Of a stretch of 64,000 nt of DNA, positions 11,233 through 19,791 are shown in pieces. Source of the stretch: Pteria penguin (Eukaryota; Mollusca; Bivalvia; Pterioida; Pteriidae); NCBI GenBank assembly GCA_035048485.1, contig CM068587.1, positions 52,815,501-52,879,500 of the forward strand, in the 5' to 3' direction. Under the pieces are notes generated by a model, which was not told where the DNA came from, searched no databases, and saw nothing but the letters and a program-made list of their open reading frames with translations. A program made the position numbers and the translations under genes. Within the stretch, counting starts at the first letter, position 1. Each line of letters begins with the position of its first letter.

Positions 11233-12291
11233 ATGGATGATTCTAATGTTGTCACCATTAGGAAACCTGAAACAAATGAAGACATAGAAACAAATGATAT
11301 AAGTGATCAAGAATCAGTGTCAGATATGAATATTAATCAAGGACAAGAATTACAAATAATACAAGATCAAATTCTGAATATGAATAATGAAATAGGATCA
11401 GTCACATCTGAAATTAAAAACACTTTGGTAGAATTTAAACAACAAATGTTAGAAATGCAAAGTGAAATAAATACTTTGAATAAAAGAAGTAGAAGTCCAT
11501 CCCCACCTCATAGGTCTAGAAACATTAATCAAAACGAGGGGCAACATGTAAGATATAGTACACCAATTAGAATAGGAGATGCAATGGACATAAGACCCCA
11601 ATCATCAAAAATAAAAACACAGACCTATGACGGGAACGAAGACTTGGAGGACTACTTAGCTCAGTATGATATTATAGCTGAGATTAATGGATGGAATTAT
11701 GAAACTAAGTCTCTGTATTTAGCAAGCAGCTTAACAGGGCCAGCAAGAGCTCTTTTAAATGAACTTGATGACAGAAAAAGAAGAGATTACGACAGTCTAG
11801 TAGAATCTCTCAATACTAGATTTGGTAGTGTAAACAAAGCTGAAGTTTATAGGTCAAAATTACAAAGTCGTGTCAAAAGCATGAATGAGTCAATTCCAGA
11901 ATTAGCTCAAAGTATAAGAAAATTGACACGTAAAGCCTATCCAAGTGCAACATCTGAAGTCATAGACATTCTTGCAATTGACTATTTCATAGATGCTCTC
12001 AGTGACTCTGACATCAGACTCAGACTAAGAGAAGTAGGACCTAAGACTATTGGAGAAGCTGAAAAGATAGCTGTGAGACTTGAAGCTCACAGAATTGCTG
12101 ACAAAAGCAGGAATAAAGCCTCCATAGATCATCTCAGAAATAGTGACTCAGGTGACAATGATCTGCAACAAATAAAAAAAGAGGTGGCAAGACTTTTGCA
12201 TGAGGTGAACAGTATGAAACAAAGTGAATCAAAGTCAGGATTTGACAGAAATAGTCAAATTCAGTCAAATGATAATCAAGGCAAAAAGTGA
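11233..12291 (+). CDS. gag: Gag polyprotein (352 residues), truncated before its basic tail
   Basis: I chose the first ATG, at 11233 (MDDSNVV); upstream codons in frame lack ATG. The N-terminal third has an acidic and coiled-coil-like stretch (EIGSVTSEIKN) and an SRSPSPPHRSR segment. Residues of roughly 120-290 resemble a Ty3/Gypsy capsid (QTYDGNEDLEDYLAQYD, then ASSLTGPARALL). The frame stops at TGA 12289-12291, right after the run GGCAAAAAG. The expected nucleic-acid-binding region continues at once in the +1 frame (12292-12502: Asn/Arg/Gly-rich, no CCHC knuckle). This looks like a one-base length change in the A run, or a site of recoding. Pol returns to the gag frame. Confidence 0.85.
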   Translation: MDDSNVVTIRKPETNEDIETNDISDQESVSDMNINQGQELQIIQDQILNMNNEIGSVTSEIKNTLVEFKQQMLEMQSEINTLNKRSRSPSPPHRSRNINQNEGQHVRYSTPIRIGDAMDIRPQSSKIKTQTYDGNEDLEDYLAQYDIIAEINGWNYETKSLYLASSLTGPARALLNELDDRKRRDYDSLVESLNTRFGSVNKAEVYRSKLQSRVKSMNESIPELAQSIRKLTRKAYPSATSEVIDILAIDYFIDALSDSDIRLRLREVGPKTIGEAEKIAVRLEAHRIADKSRNKASIDHLRNSDSGDNDLQQIKKEVARLLHEVNSMKQSESKSGFDRNSQIQSNDNQGKK

Positions 12292-12502
12292 GAATAATCT
12301 CTCATCCCAAAATAACCACGGACAGGGACAAAATTCTTTTCGACCTGGGAACAATAACAGAAATAAAAATAGGTGGAGAGGAAACCGGAGATACTCTTCT
12401 GATAATCAAGGAAATCAAAATAACCGTGAATCAAACAGGGAAGTGTCGAATTTAAGGGGCGAAGTTCGACAACAATTCCAAAGTCCCACACAGGAACAGT
12501 AA
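12292..12502 (+). CDS. Out-of-frame basic tail of Gag (nucleocapsid-like)
   Basis: This frame is +1 relative to gag and runs to TAA at 12500-12502. It is rich in Asn, Gly, Arg and Gln (RNKNRWRGNRRY), as in RNA-binding tails that replace zinc knuckles in some Gypsy elements. It overlaps the open pol frame from 12430 on, the usual arrangement for a -1 shift into pol. No start codon is plausible, so it is expressed only by fusion to Gag, if at all. Confidence 0.6.
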
Positions 12503-15500
12503 ATGTCAGAACCACTAAGGGAAAAACTGAGGGATTCTATCTGTCTACATTAGTAGAGGGTGTGTCAGTATCCATGTTAATTGACACAGGCTCAAGTGTC
12601 ACTATTTTGAGAAAGGACATGTTTGATAAATTAAGCATGAGTAACCCTCAGAATCTCCCTATATTTCCTGTCAATATGAAGTTTAAGACTGCTACTAATG
12701 AAATTGCATGTTTTAAAGGGAAGACAACTCTCAAGTTTCAAATTGGTAAACAGAAAATGAATCAAGAATTTTTATTAGCTGATATTCAAGATGATGGAAT
12801 AATTGGTAGAGATTTTATTTTACAACATGGCATTGATGTTTTGACAACTAAGAAATGTTTGTCATTCAATGGAGAATATATTCCTTTTGATAAACACAAT
12901 GATGAAGAATTCCTATGTTGTAAAGTGGCTGTATCACAAAAAATTGTGATACCTGCAGAGACTGAAATGGTTGTTCCAGGAAAATTGATAGGACAATTTG
13001 ATCACATAAACAGTATGTGTTTTATAGAAGCAAATCCTGAGTTTGTAGAAAAAAGTGGTTTATTATTGGGAAAAGTATTAGTCAATAGTGAACAGACAAA
13101 AATTCCTTTAAGAGTGGCTAATTTTAGCAAAGAACCTTATACTTTGTACCCTAACACTATTGTTGCAAGTGCTGAAAAGGCAGAGATTGTGAATACCTTA
13201 AGTAGTGGTTGTGAGCCTAAGTCTTGGCATAATAGTCATGAAAATGAGATACCAGGACCTTTAAAAGAACTTATTCTACAAGAACATGACCACCTTACTG
13301 AAGAACAAAAATGGAAATTGAAAAATCTTATTTTATCTCATACAGACTTATTTTCAATGTCAGAAGATGACATAGGCCATACAACTATAGTAGAACATAC
13401 TATTAATACAGGAAACTCCAAGCCTGTAAAGTTACCCCCATATAGAATTCCTCTCTCAAAGCGTATTGCTGCAGAGAATGAAATTAAAAACATGGCCTCA
13501 AGAGGAGTAATAGAACCATCCTCTGGACCTTGGAGTAGCCCTATTATTATGGTTACAAAACCCAACGGATCTATTAGATTCTGTTGTGACTATAGAAAAC
13601 TAAACGATATAACCCAAAAAGACAGTCAACCTTTACCAAGGATTGACGATACATTAGACGCACTGTCAGGATCCAAATGGTTTAGTACCTTGGACCTGAA
13701 GTCGGGGTTCTGGCAAGTAGGAGTGGCTAAGGACGATAGACCCAAGACAGCATTCTCTATCCAAGGTAGTGGTCTCTGGCAATTCAAGGTCATGCCCTTT
13801 GGCTTATGTAATAGTCCTGCAACCTTTGAGAGACTAATGGAAAAAATATTAACAAAGTTAACTTGGAAAAAATGTCTTGTCTACCTTGACGACATAATAG
13901 TGTTTTCAAAAACATTTGACGAGCAAATTGAAAATCTAAATGAGGTGTTTCAACGATTAAAAGAAGCAAATCTCAAGGTCAATCCAGAGAAATGTTCTCT
14001 ATTACAAAAAGAGGTTTCATTTTTAGGTCATGTAATATGTGAAAATGGTGTACACACAGATGAGAAAAAGGTCAAGGATGTCATTAATTGGCCTACACCA
14101 CGAAATGTGAGAGATGTACGCAGTTTTCTTGGTTTATGTTCATATTATAGGAAGTTTGTAGAGAATTTCTCTACTATTGCTAAACCATTACATAAACTGA
14201 CAGAAAAGAAAGTAGAGTTTGTATGGAATGATTCCTGTCAGAATGCATTTCAAAAACTAAAAGTAGCCTTATCAAAAGCTCCTATCTTAGCATACCCTAA
14301 GGACAATGGAACCTTTATTTTAGACACAGATGCCAGTAATGTTGGCATGGGTGCAGTTCTGTCTCAAATTCAAAATGAGCAAGAGAAAGTAATATGTTAT
14401 TTCAGCAAGTGCTTTTCCAAGTCAGAGCGTCAGTACTGTGTTACTAGACGAGAACTTCTGGCAGTGGTTTCGGCAGTAAAACAATTTCATCATTACTTAT
14501 ATGGTAGACACTTCCTAGTCAGAAGTGACCATGGAGCTCTAAGATGGCTCTTTAATTTTAAAAGACCAGAGGGACAGATGGCAAGATGGCTTGAACTTCT
14601 AGCCACTTACGATTTCAAAATTGAACACAGAGCAGGCAGAATACATAATAATGCAGATAGTTTATCAAGGCGACCATGTGTGGCAAGTCATTGTAAATAC
14701 TGCGATCGTGTAGAAAGAAAGCATGAGAATTCAGATAAACCAGAGGAGGATAAAATTGTTACAAAAGAGGTTGGAAATTCCTGTGTTGTAATGACAGGCA
14801 CCTCTAGTACATATTCTTATCCTGATAATAAAAGCAGCAACTCTTTAAGTGATAAAGAGGCTCCAATTTGTGTTCCAGATGCCACGTGTAAAAAGGAAGT
14901 TGGGTACGATAATTGTTCAACAATTAGCACTTCTAATACAATAAGCACTGTGGGAACTGAGAGTTTTCCTAGTGAAGTATGTGCTGGCACTTCTAGTATG
15001 TTAAATGCAGATGTGCATAATACAAAAACTACTAACACAAAGGTCACAAGTGATGGACATGATGTCCTAATACTAAGGTCTGGAAAAATGAGAAGTATTG
15101 ACAATATTAGTCACTTAGGAGAAATGAATATGGAATTCTTGCAACGTTTGCAGAGAGATGACAAAGTTATATCAGACTTAATTTGCTTTGTACAAAATGC
15201 CAAGAAGCCAACATGGACTGAAGTAGCACACAAGCCTGTAGAGTTTAAATTCTACTGGAATAGGTTTGATTCCTTGATAATAGAAAATAACATCTTATGT
15301 CATAAACTAGAGAGTGTAAATTCAGAGAAATATTGTTTACAAATCATTCTGCCACATGAATTAAGAAATGTTGTGTTGAAAGAACTGCATAATGCACCCA
15401 CAGGAGGTCATCTAGGTGTCAAGAAGACCATCAACAAAGTCAAACACAGATTTTATTGGTACGGACTTTCACGAGATGTTGAGAGATGGTGTAAAACATG

Positions 15501-16428
15501 TGAAATATGTGCATCTAGAAAAATGCCCCTTAGAAAACCAAAGTCAGAGATGAAAATGTATAATGTTGGTGCACCGCTCGAAAGAGTTGCATTAGATATA
15601 ATGGGACCATTACCTAAGACTAAGGAAGAAAACAAATACATTCTTGTTATTTGTGATTACTTTACCAAGTGGTTGGTAGCAGTACCAGTTAAAAATGTAG
15701 ATGCAACTACAATAGCTAAAAGTTTTGTTCAGTATTTTGTTACTCTGTATGGGGTACCAATGGAGATTCACAGTGACCAAGGTACTTGTTTTGAGTCTGA
15801 AATATTTCAAGAGATGTGTAGAATTTTAGGTTCACATAAGACAAGAACAACAACTATGAGACCACAATCAGATGGACTTGTAGAGAGAGCAAATCGTACA
15901 CTCCAAAATATGTTGTCAAATTATGTGTCAAATAATCAAGATGATTGGGATATTTATCTATCTGTGCTTACCATGGCTTATAATTCCTCTGTGCATGAGA
16001 GTACTGGTATGTCACCAAGCGTCATGATGTATGGAAGAGAGATGACTTTGCCCATTGATCTTGTTTTTGGACGACCTCTGACTTCAAACATAGATTCACA
16101 GATGGACAGTACAATCTTTGCATGTGATTTAGCTGACAAAATACAACAAATACATGAAATAGCTAGGAAACGTATGACATTTGCTAGTGGTGTCCAGAAA
16201 AGAAACTATGATCATAAAATATCACAACATATCTATAATGTTGGAGATAAAGTATGGTACTATAATCCAATATGTAAAAAGGGAAAAAGCAAAAAGCTGG
16301 ACAGACCCTGGAAGGGACCTTATGTTGTTCTTAAAAGAATAAATGATATCATATATAAAATACAGCTGAATTCAAAAGCTAAACCCAGAATTGTACATCA
16401 TGATAAACTTAAAATTTATTACTTATAG
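12430..16428 (+). CDS. pol: Pol polyprotein: protease, RT, RNase H, integrase
   Basis: Pol is open from 12430, with no ATG before 12574, so expression as a Gag-Pol frameshift fusion is expected. Aspartic protease: LIDTGSS at about 12577. Reverse transcriptase: LDLKSGFWQV, then the catalytic box YLDDIIVF at about 13882. RNase H: DTDASNVGMGAVLSQ at about 14323. Integrase: HHCC zinc site (H-N-A-P-T-G-G-H then C-x2-C, about 15388-15515) and the DDE triad (D in ALDIMGPLP, SDQG, and E in QSDGLVERANRTL). A GPY/F module (WKGPYVVL) ends the protein. There are no internal stops over about 1,330 codons, and all catalytic residues I looked for are present, so the copy may be competent apart from the gag break. 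Confidence 0.95.
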   Translation: MKQGSVEFKGRSSTTIPKSHTGTVNVRTTKGKTEGFYLSTLVEGVSVSMLIDTGSSVTILRKDMFDKLSMSNPQNLPIFPVNMKFKTATNEIACFKGKTTLKFQIGKQKMNQEFLLADIQDDGIIGRDFILQHGIDVLTTKKCLSFNGEYIPFDKHNDEEFLCCKVAVSQKIVIPAETEMVVPGKLIGQFDHINSMCFIEANPEFVEKSGLLLGKVLVNSEQTKIPLRVANFSKEPYTLYPNTIVASAEKAEIVNTLSSGCEPKSWHNSHENEIPGPLKELILQEHDHLTEEQKWKLKNLILSHTDLFSMSEDDIGHTTIVEHTINTGNSKPVKLPPYRIPLSKRIAAENEIKNMASRGVIEPSSGPWSSPIIMVTKPNGSIRFCCDYRKLNDITQKDSQPLPRIDDTLDALSGSKWFSTLDLKSGFWQVGVAKDDRPKTAFSIQGSGLWQFKVMPFGLCNSPATFERLMEKILTKLTWKKCLVYLDDIIVFSKTFDEQIENLNEVFQRLKEANLKVNPEKCSLLQKEVSFLGHVICENGVHTDEKKVKDVINWPTPRNVRDVRSFLGLCSYYRKFVENFSTIAKPLHKLTEKKVEFVWNDSCQNAFQKLKVALSKAPILAYPKDNGTFILDTDASNVGMGAVLSQIQNEQEKVICYFSKCFSKSERQYCVTRRELLAVVSAVKQFHHYLYGRHFLVRSDHGALRWLFNFKRPEGQMARWLELLATYDFKIEHRAGRIHNNADSLSRRPCVASHCKYCDRVERKHENSDKPEEDKIVTKEVGNSCVVMTGTSSTYSYPDNKSSNSLSDKEAPICVPDATCKKEVGYDNCSTISTSNTISTVGTESFPSEVCAGTSSMLNADVHNTKTTNTKVTSDGHDVLILRSGKMRSIDNISHLGEMNMEFLQRLQRDDKVISDLICFVQNAKKPTWTEVAHKPVEFKFYWNRFDSLIIENNILCHKLESVNSEKYCLQIILPHELRNVVLKELHNAPTGGHLGVKKTINKVKHRFYWYGLSRDVERWCKTCEICASRKMPLRKPKSEMKMYNVGAPLERVALDIMGPLPKTKEENKYILVICDYFTKWLVAVPVKNVDATTIAKSFVQYFVTLYGVPMEIHSDQGTCFESEIFQEMCRILGSHKTRTTTMRPQSDGLVERANRTLQNMLSNYVSNNQDDWDIYLSVLTMAYNSSVHESTGMSPSVMMYGREMTLPIDLVFGRPLTSNIDSQMDSTIFACDLADKIQQIHEIARKRMTFASGVQKRNYDHKISQHIYNVGDKVWYYNPICKKGKSKKLDRPWKGPYVVLKRINDIIYKIQLNSKAKPRIVHHDKLKIYYL

Positions 16429-16511
16429 AAAACTTTGCCTGAACATTGGATTCAGTAAAGTGCAACTTGTCTTTGAGATATTTTACTTACACTTTCAACT
16501 TACAAGCAGGA

Positions 16512-17807
16512 ATGAAATCAAAAAGAAACGATGGAAAAGTTTCCTTTTCTATATTACAGAATACTTATAGCTGTAAAATATGTCAGACACAGTACAAGGA
16601 CAAATATGGTGGAATACGCCATGTACAGGAATTTCACTCCCACTTCACCCACATATGTTCTCGATGCACGAGAACCTTTTCCAGGCGTAATTATAGGCAT
16701 GGATGCAGGGACCTTAAAGTAGAGGACTGGGTAATTGTGGCACCTGACGGAACTAGAGGGGAAAGAGCCAAACAAATGTTTAGTAGATGGAAAAGAGAAG
16801 AACAAATGACATATCTAGTACAGTCAACAAATTCTGAGAGGGTTACCAAAAGACGAAGTGAGGAACATTTAGACAAAGAAAATAAGAAGAGAAGAAGATC
16901 AATATCACCATCCAAAAGAACTAAGGACCAATTGGCCATCGTTAACACAATCACCAGAGATACCACTCTCCTAAGCACCAGTCCTCCAATTACACCAATT
17001 AAAGATAGAAGGGTAGTGGAAAAGGCAGCTTCACTGTCAGATATTAGTGAAATTGAGCTGGATGCTAACTCCCCTGCAAAACAAAGAGAACATAGGAGAT
17101 TAAGAACACCAAAGTCGAAGGAGTACATTACTGACACAGATACAGACACTGAAACAGAACAACCAAACCACACAAGCACAGTGACCTCAGAAACCATAGC
17201 GTTATATGAAGAACCAATCACAGATACCACTACCTGCATCATCACCTCAACTACCTCCTCGGACACCACATCAACCACCTCCACGACCACAACACCCACC
17301 AATCCGACATCCAACACACCCATCAATACAGCTAAATATACCTTGAATGAAACAGGACCACTTATGACACCATCAAGAAATTACCTTTTGGGGATACCCA
17401 TCAAGACTCCAACTTTGGAAGAATTACAACAAAGTCAGGATAGTAAAATCATATTAAATGTTGGAGGAACACGATTTCAAGCCTCAAAATCAAGCCTCAT
17501 GGCAGATAAGAGTTGTATTCTGGCTCAGATGCTAAAAGAAGAGAGTCCATTCCAACCGACTCAATCTAATGATGTTCCGGTATACTTCATCGATAGAGAA
17601 TCAGCACATTTTAGATTCGTATTAAATTACCTCAGAAACAAATGCATGGTCGACCTGGAAACTCTCCCAAGGGATCAGAGGTACTTGCATGAAATTCTAG
17701 CCGAAGCCAGGTTTTACAACTGTAAAGGATTGGAAATGCAAGTGTTGAGGAAAATCCATCAGGTGATGTATAGCTGGTCATATGGATATGTGCCTACCTA
17801 CAATTAA
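16512..17807 (+). CDS. ORF3: zinc-finger plus KCTD-like BTB/T1 protein (431 residues)
   Basis: Third gene of the retrotransposon, 83 bp after pol. The start is the first ATG (MKSKRND). Residues 21-42 form a C2H2 finger (C21, C24, H37, H42), followed by a second C-x2-C-x10-H-x-C unit (C49, C52, H63, C65). A basic segment at about 125-138 (KKRRRSISPSKR) looks like a nuclear localisation signal. Residues of roughly 190-300 are acidic, then Thr-rich low complexity. Residues of about 311-415 match the T1/BTB fold of KCTD and Kv proteins (ILNVGGTRFQ, then YFIDRESAHFRFVLNYLR and LAEARFYNCKGL). There is no signal peptide or membrane segment, so it is not an envelope. A pyrimidine-rich stretch ending AACTTACAAGCAG just before the ATG could be a splice acceptor for a subgenomic mRNA. 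The domain calls are solid; the role is unknown. Confidence 0.85.
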   Translation: MKSKRNDGKVSFSILQNTYSCKICQTQYKDKYGGIRHVQEFHSHFTHICSRCTRTFSRRNYRHGCRDLKVEDWVIVAPDGTRGERAKQMFSRWKREEQMTYLVQSTNSERVTKRRSEEHLDKENKKRRRSISPSKRTKDQLAIVNTITRDTTLLSTSPPITPIKDRRVVEKAASLSDISEIELDANSPAKQREHRRLRTPKSKEYITDTDTDTETEQPNHTSTVTSETIALYEEPITDTTTCIITSTTSSDTTSTTSTTTTPTNPTSNTPINTAKYTLNETGPLMTPSRNYLLGIPIKTPTLEELQQSQDSKIILNVGGTRFQASKSSLMADKSCILAQMLKEESPFQPTQSNDVPVYFIDRESAHFRFVLNYLRNKCMVDLETLPRDQRYLHEILAEARFYNCKGLEMQVLRKIHQVMYSWSYGYVPTYN

Positions 17808-18097
17808 AATATGAATTAAATTAAGCGAAGTGAAGTGAAGCATAGTATAGTAGTGTTCTACAATTAGAAAAATTATTGCATTCTATCAAATTATGTGAAC
17901 TGTTTATTGAATATTATATATCTAGTATTATACTATTTCTATATTTATATGTATATATACATATTGCTTACCTTTCAGCATTTATCCATTTGTCACATGC
18001 CATTGACTTTATTCTTCTTTCAGAAATGTAAGCGTTAATGTGTTTAATGTGTTGTATATATCTGCTTTAATTTGAATTGAAATGTATAGTGAATTGT

Positions 18098-18119
18098 AAA
18101 AAAAAAAAAAAAAAAAAAA
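18098..18119 (+). other. 22-nt poly(A) tract after ORF3
   Basis: An uninterrupted A run 290 bp after the ORF3 stop and about 30 bp before the 3' LTR. No AATAAA lies shortly upstream. It may be a simple homopolymer, or the trace of a polyadenylated mRNA captured together with ORF3. Confidence 0.6.
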
Positions 18120-18139
18120 TTTGGGGACCAAATTTATGT

Positions 18140-18151
18140 AGTAGGGGGCTA
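18140..18151 (+). other. Polypurine-tract candidate next to 3' LTR
   Basis: AGTAGGGGG followed by CTA abuts the 3' LTR start at 18152, where plus-strand priming would be expected. It is short, with a T interrupting the purines, so the assignment rests mainly on position. Confidence 0.45.
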
Positions 18152-19192
18152 TGTAATGCCAGCCAGTTTTACTAGTTCATTTATGTAATAATTCTATGTA
18201 TTAACATTTCAATTTATCTGTCATTGATGATATTTTACTATATGTCTTATTGACACTTAGAATGATATGATCATACCAAATGTTTATTATATTAGCTCGA
18301 ATTTACTCGACCGGTAATGGATCAATTTACGCATATTCGGGACATGTCATCTCAAGAGTACGACCAAGTTTAAATATTTGTGACTTACTTTAATTATTAT
18401 CATCATGTTACTGCTTGACGAATTCTTTTATAAGCCTTAATCTTATATTTTATCGACTCGTAAGACATATCGACATAAGCACCGCTAGTTAATCAGCCAA
18501 CTCGTAGGAAAACTATTTCGATCTTCTTGGATGCGTTGTGACGTCATTTGCCTATCGTCATAAGTGACGTCACACTGGGTATATAAGACCGCGGATGTTC
18601 ATTTTATGATCAGTGTCTACTGTAACACTCAAGTGAACTGCAACACACCTTTAGAGACTACAGAATCTCTAGAAAACCATCAACTTTGATGCCCATTGCA
18701 GTTATGGACAAAGATATCATGGTATGAATTATTTGACAATTTGTCAATTAAAATAAGTTCCATAAATCCATGAATTCCAAATGTCCTTGAATTTTACTCA
18801 CAGTGGTCAAATGCATTATAGTATATAAATAACTTATATATATTAGGCTAAGTGTCTGATAGGAGTCTTCATTTGTCTCAGTTATAAAACAGCTAGGAAA
18901 AACTGACATTGACAGTTTGACAAAATTTGCCGATATTTGACGATCCATCACTGGTCAATCTCTAATAGATATTTTCATGAATTGTTCAGTAATTCAGTAA
19001 ATGAGTAGATCTAATGTATGTCAATTGGTATGACAAAATAAAACTTTACAAGTAATAACAAATGCCTCTGTGATTCATTGGTAATGTATAAGAAGTGTGA
19101 CCTCAAGCCAATTCCAGACGATCCCCAGTAATGAGATCCCTACTTCATAAAAATATAACTTCCACTCGGTTACATTGAGGATCGGCATTACA
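18152..19192 (+). repeat. 3' LTR (1041 bp)
   Basis: Same length and termini as the 5' LTR, with only two substitutions seen. Its promoter (two CRE sites and TATA at 18580) points toward Pellino, whose first coding exon starts 460 bp after the LTR end. Confidence 0.95.
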
Positions 19193-19196
19193 ATAC

Positions 19197-19636
19197 TATC
19201 AGTTAAAATCTAACGACGTAAAATATTGACTTATTACCGGTATTTGTTGTCTTTATAGAAAACCCTGGGGTAGGTACTTACTTATGGAGGGTAGTGTATA
19301 ATTGGTAGAATATTTGATGTACCATACAATATTTGCTCACAAGGAGTCCTGGGTTTGTTAAGATGTTGTGCAAATTGACATGATTGAGATTCCAAGATAC
19401 CCTATAACCATGTTATTCTGAGTTACCAGTACACCTCAGGTGAGCGATGTGGCCCATGTGCCTAATGATTTTAAAAACACTGTATATGTACACCCTTAGT
19501 AGCCTTACACACACGGAATAAATCAAATTTTAAGATGATACAAAATGATTCCACTTTATTAATTAGGAAGGTGACGTATATATTCATACTGTGGAATTAA
19601 GTGGCCATATGATTTGATATTTACTTTTCATTTTAG
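19197..19636. other. Sequence between retrotransposon and first Pellino coding exon
   Basis: Presumed Pellino intron or promoter region. Around 19436-19465 is a short piece (CAGGTGAGCGATGTGGCCCA) matching the 3' end of the modular repeat at 38968-41522. Otherwise I see nothing. Confidence 0.5.
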
Positions 19637-19651
19637 GCTGTATAGCTTGTG

Positions 19652-19791
19652 ATGGTAGATAAAGTTGGGGTTTCTCAGCAGCTGCCCCCTAGTGGTGGCT
19701 TTAAGAATTCACCACAGATATCTCAAGTAAATGGAAGTCCCAATAGACAGAGGCATGGCACAGTCAAATATGGAGAGTTAGTGGTTCTTGG
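19652..19791 (+). CDS. PELI: Pellino coding exon 1
   Basis: The ATG at 19652 follows an acceptor TTTTAG at 19631-19636 and a 15-nt leader. It encodes a Ser/Pro/Gln-rich N-terminus and then the conserved KYGELVVLG. It ends in phase 2 at GG|GTATGT. Confidence 0.9.

Larger units (their letters stand above)
9879..19192 (+). mobile_element. Complete Ty3/Gypsy-class LTR retrotransposon with a third ORF
   Basis: The 9.3-kb element is bounded by two 1041-bp LTRs that start TGTAATGCC and end GGCATTACA. It is flanked by the 4-bp target duplication ATAC (9875-9878 and 19193-19196). Inside, in order, are a tRNA-Leu primer-binding site, gag, pol (protease, reverse transcriptase, RNase H, integrase, GPY/F) and ORF3 (zinc finger plus KCTD-like BTB). 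The domain order with integrase after RNase H places it in Ty3/Gypsy. No chromodomain is seen after the GPY/F module. The LTRs differ at only two positions that I can find, so the insertion is recent. It lies in the same orientation as Pellino, just upstream of that gene's first coding exon. Confidence 0.95.

Noticed and set aside
13338..15810. Minus-strand ORFs of 60-95 codons inside pol
   Set aside because: Shadows of the strongly coding plus-strand pol frame.
16691..17326. 211-codon minus-strand ORF rich in Val/Ser
   Set aside because: Antisense of the Thr-rich low-complexity part of ORF3.
16512..17807. ORF3 as an envelope protein
   Set aside because: No signal peptide, no membrane segment and no fusion-protein-like features; the zinc-finger and T1 domains are intracellular types.
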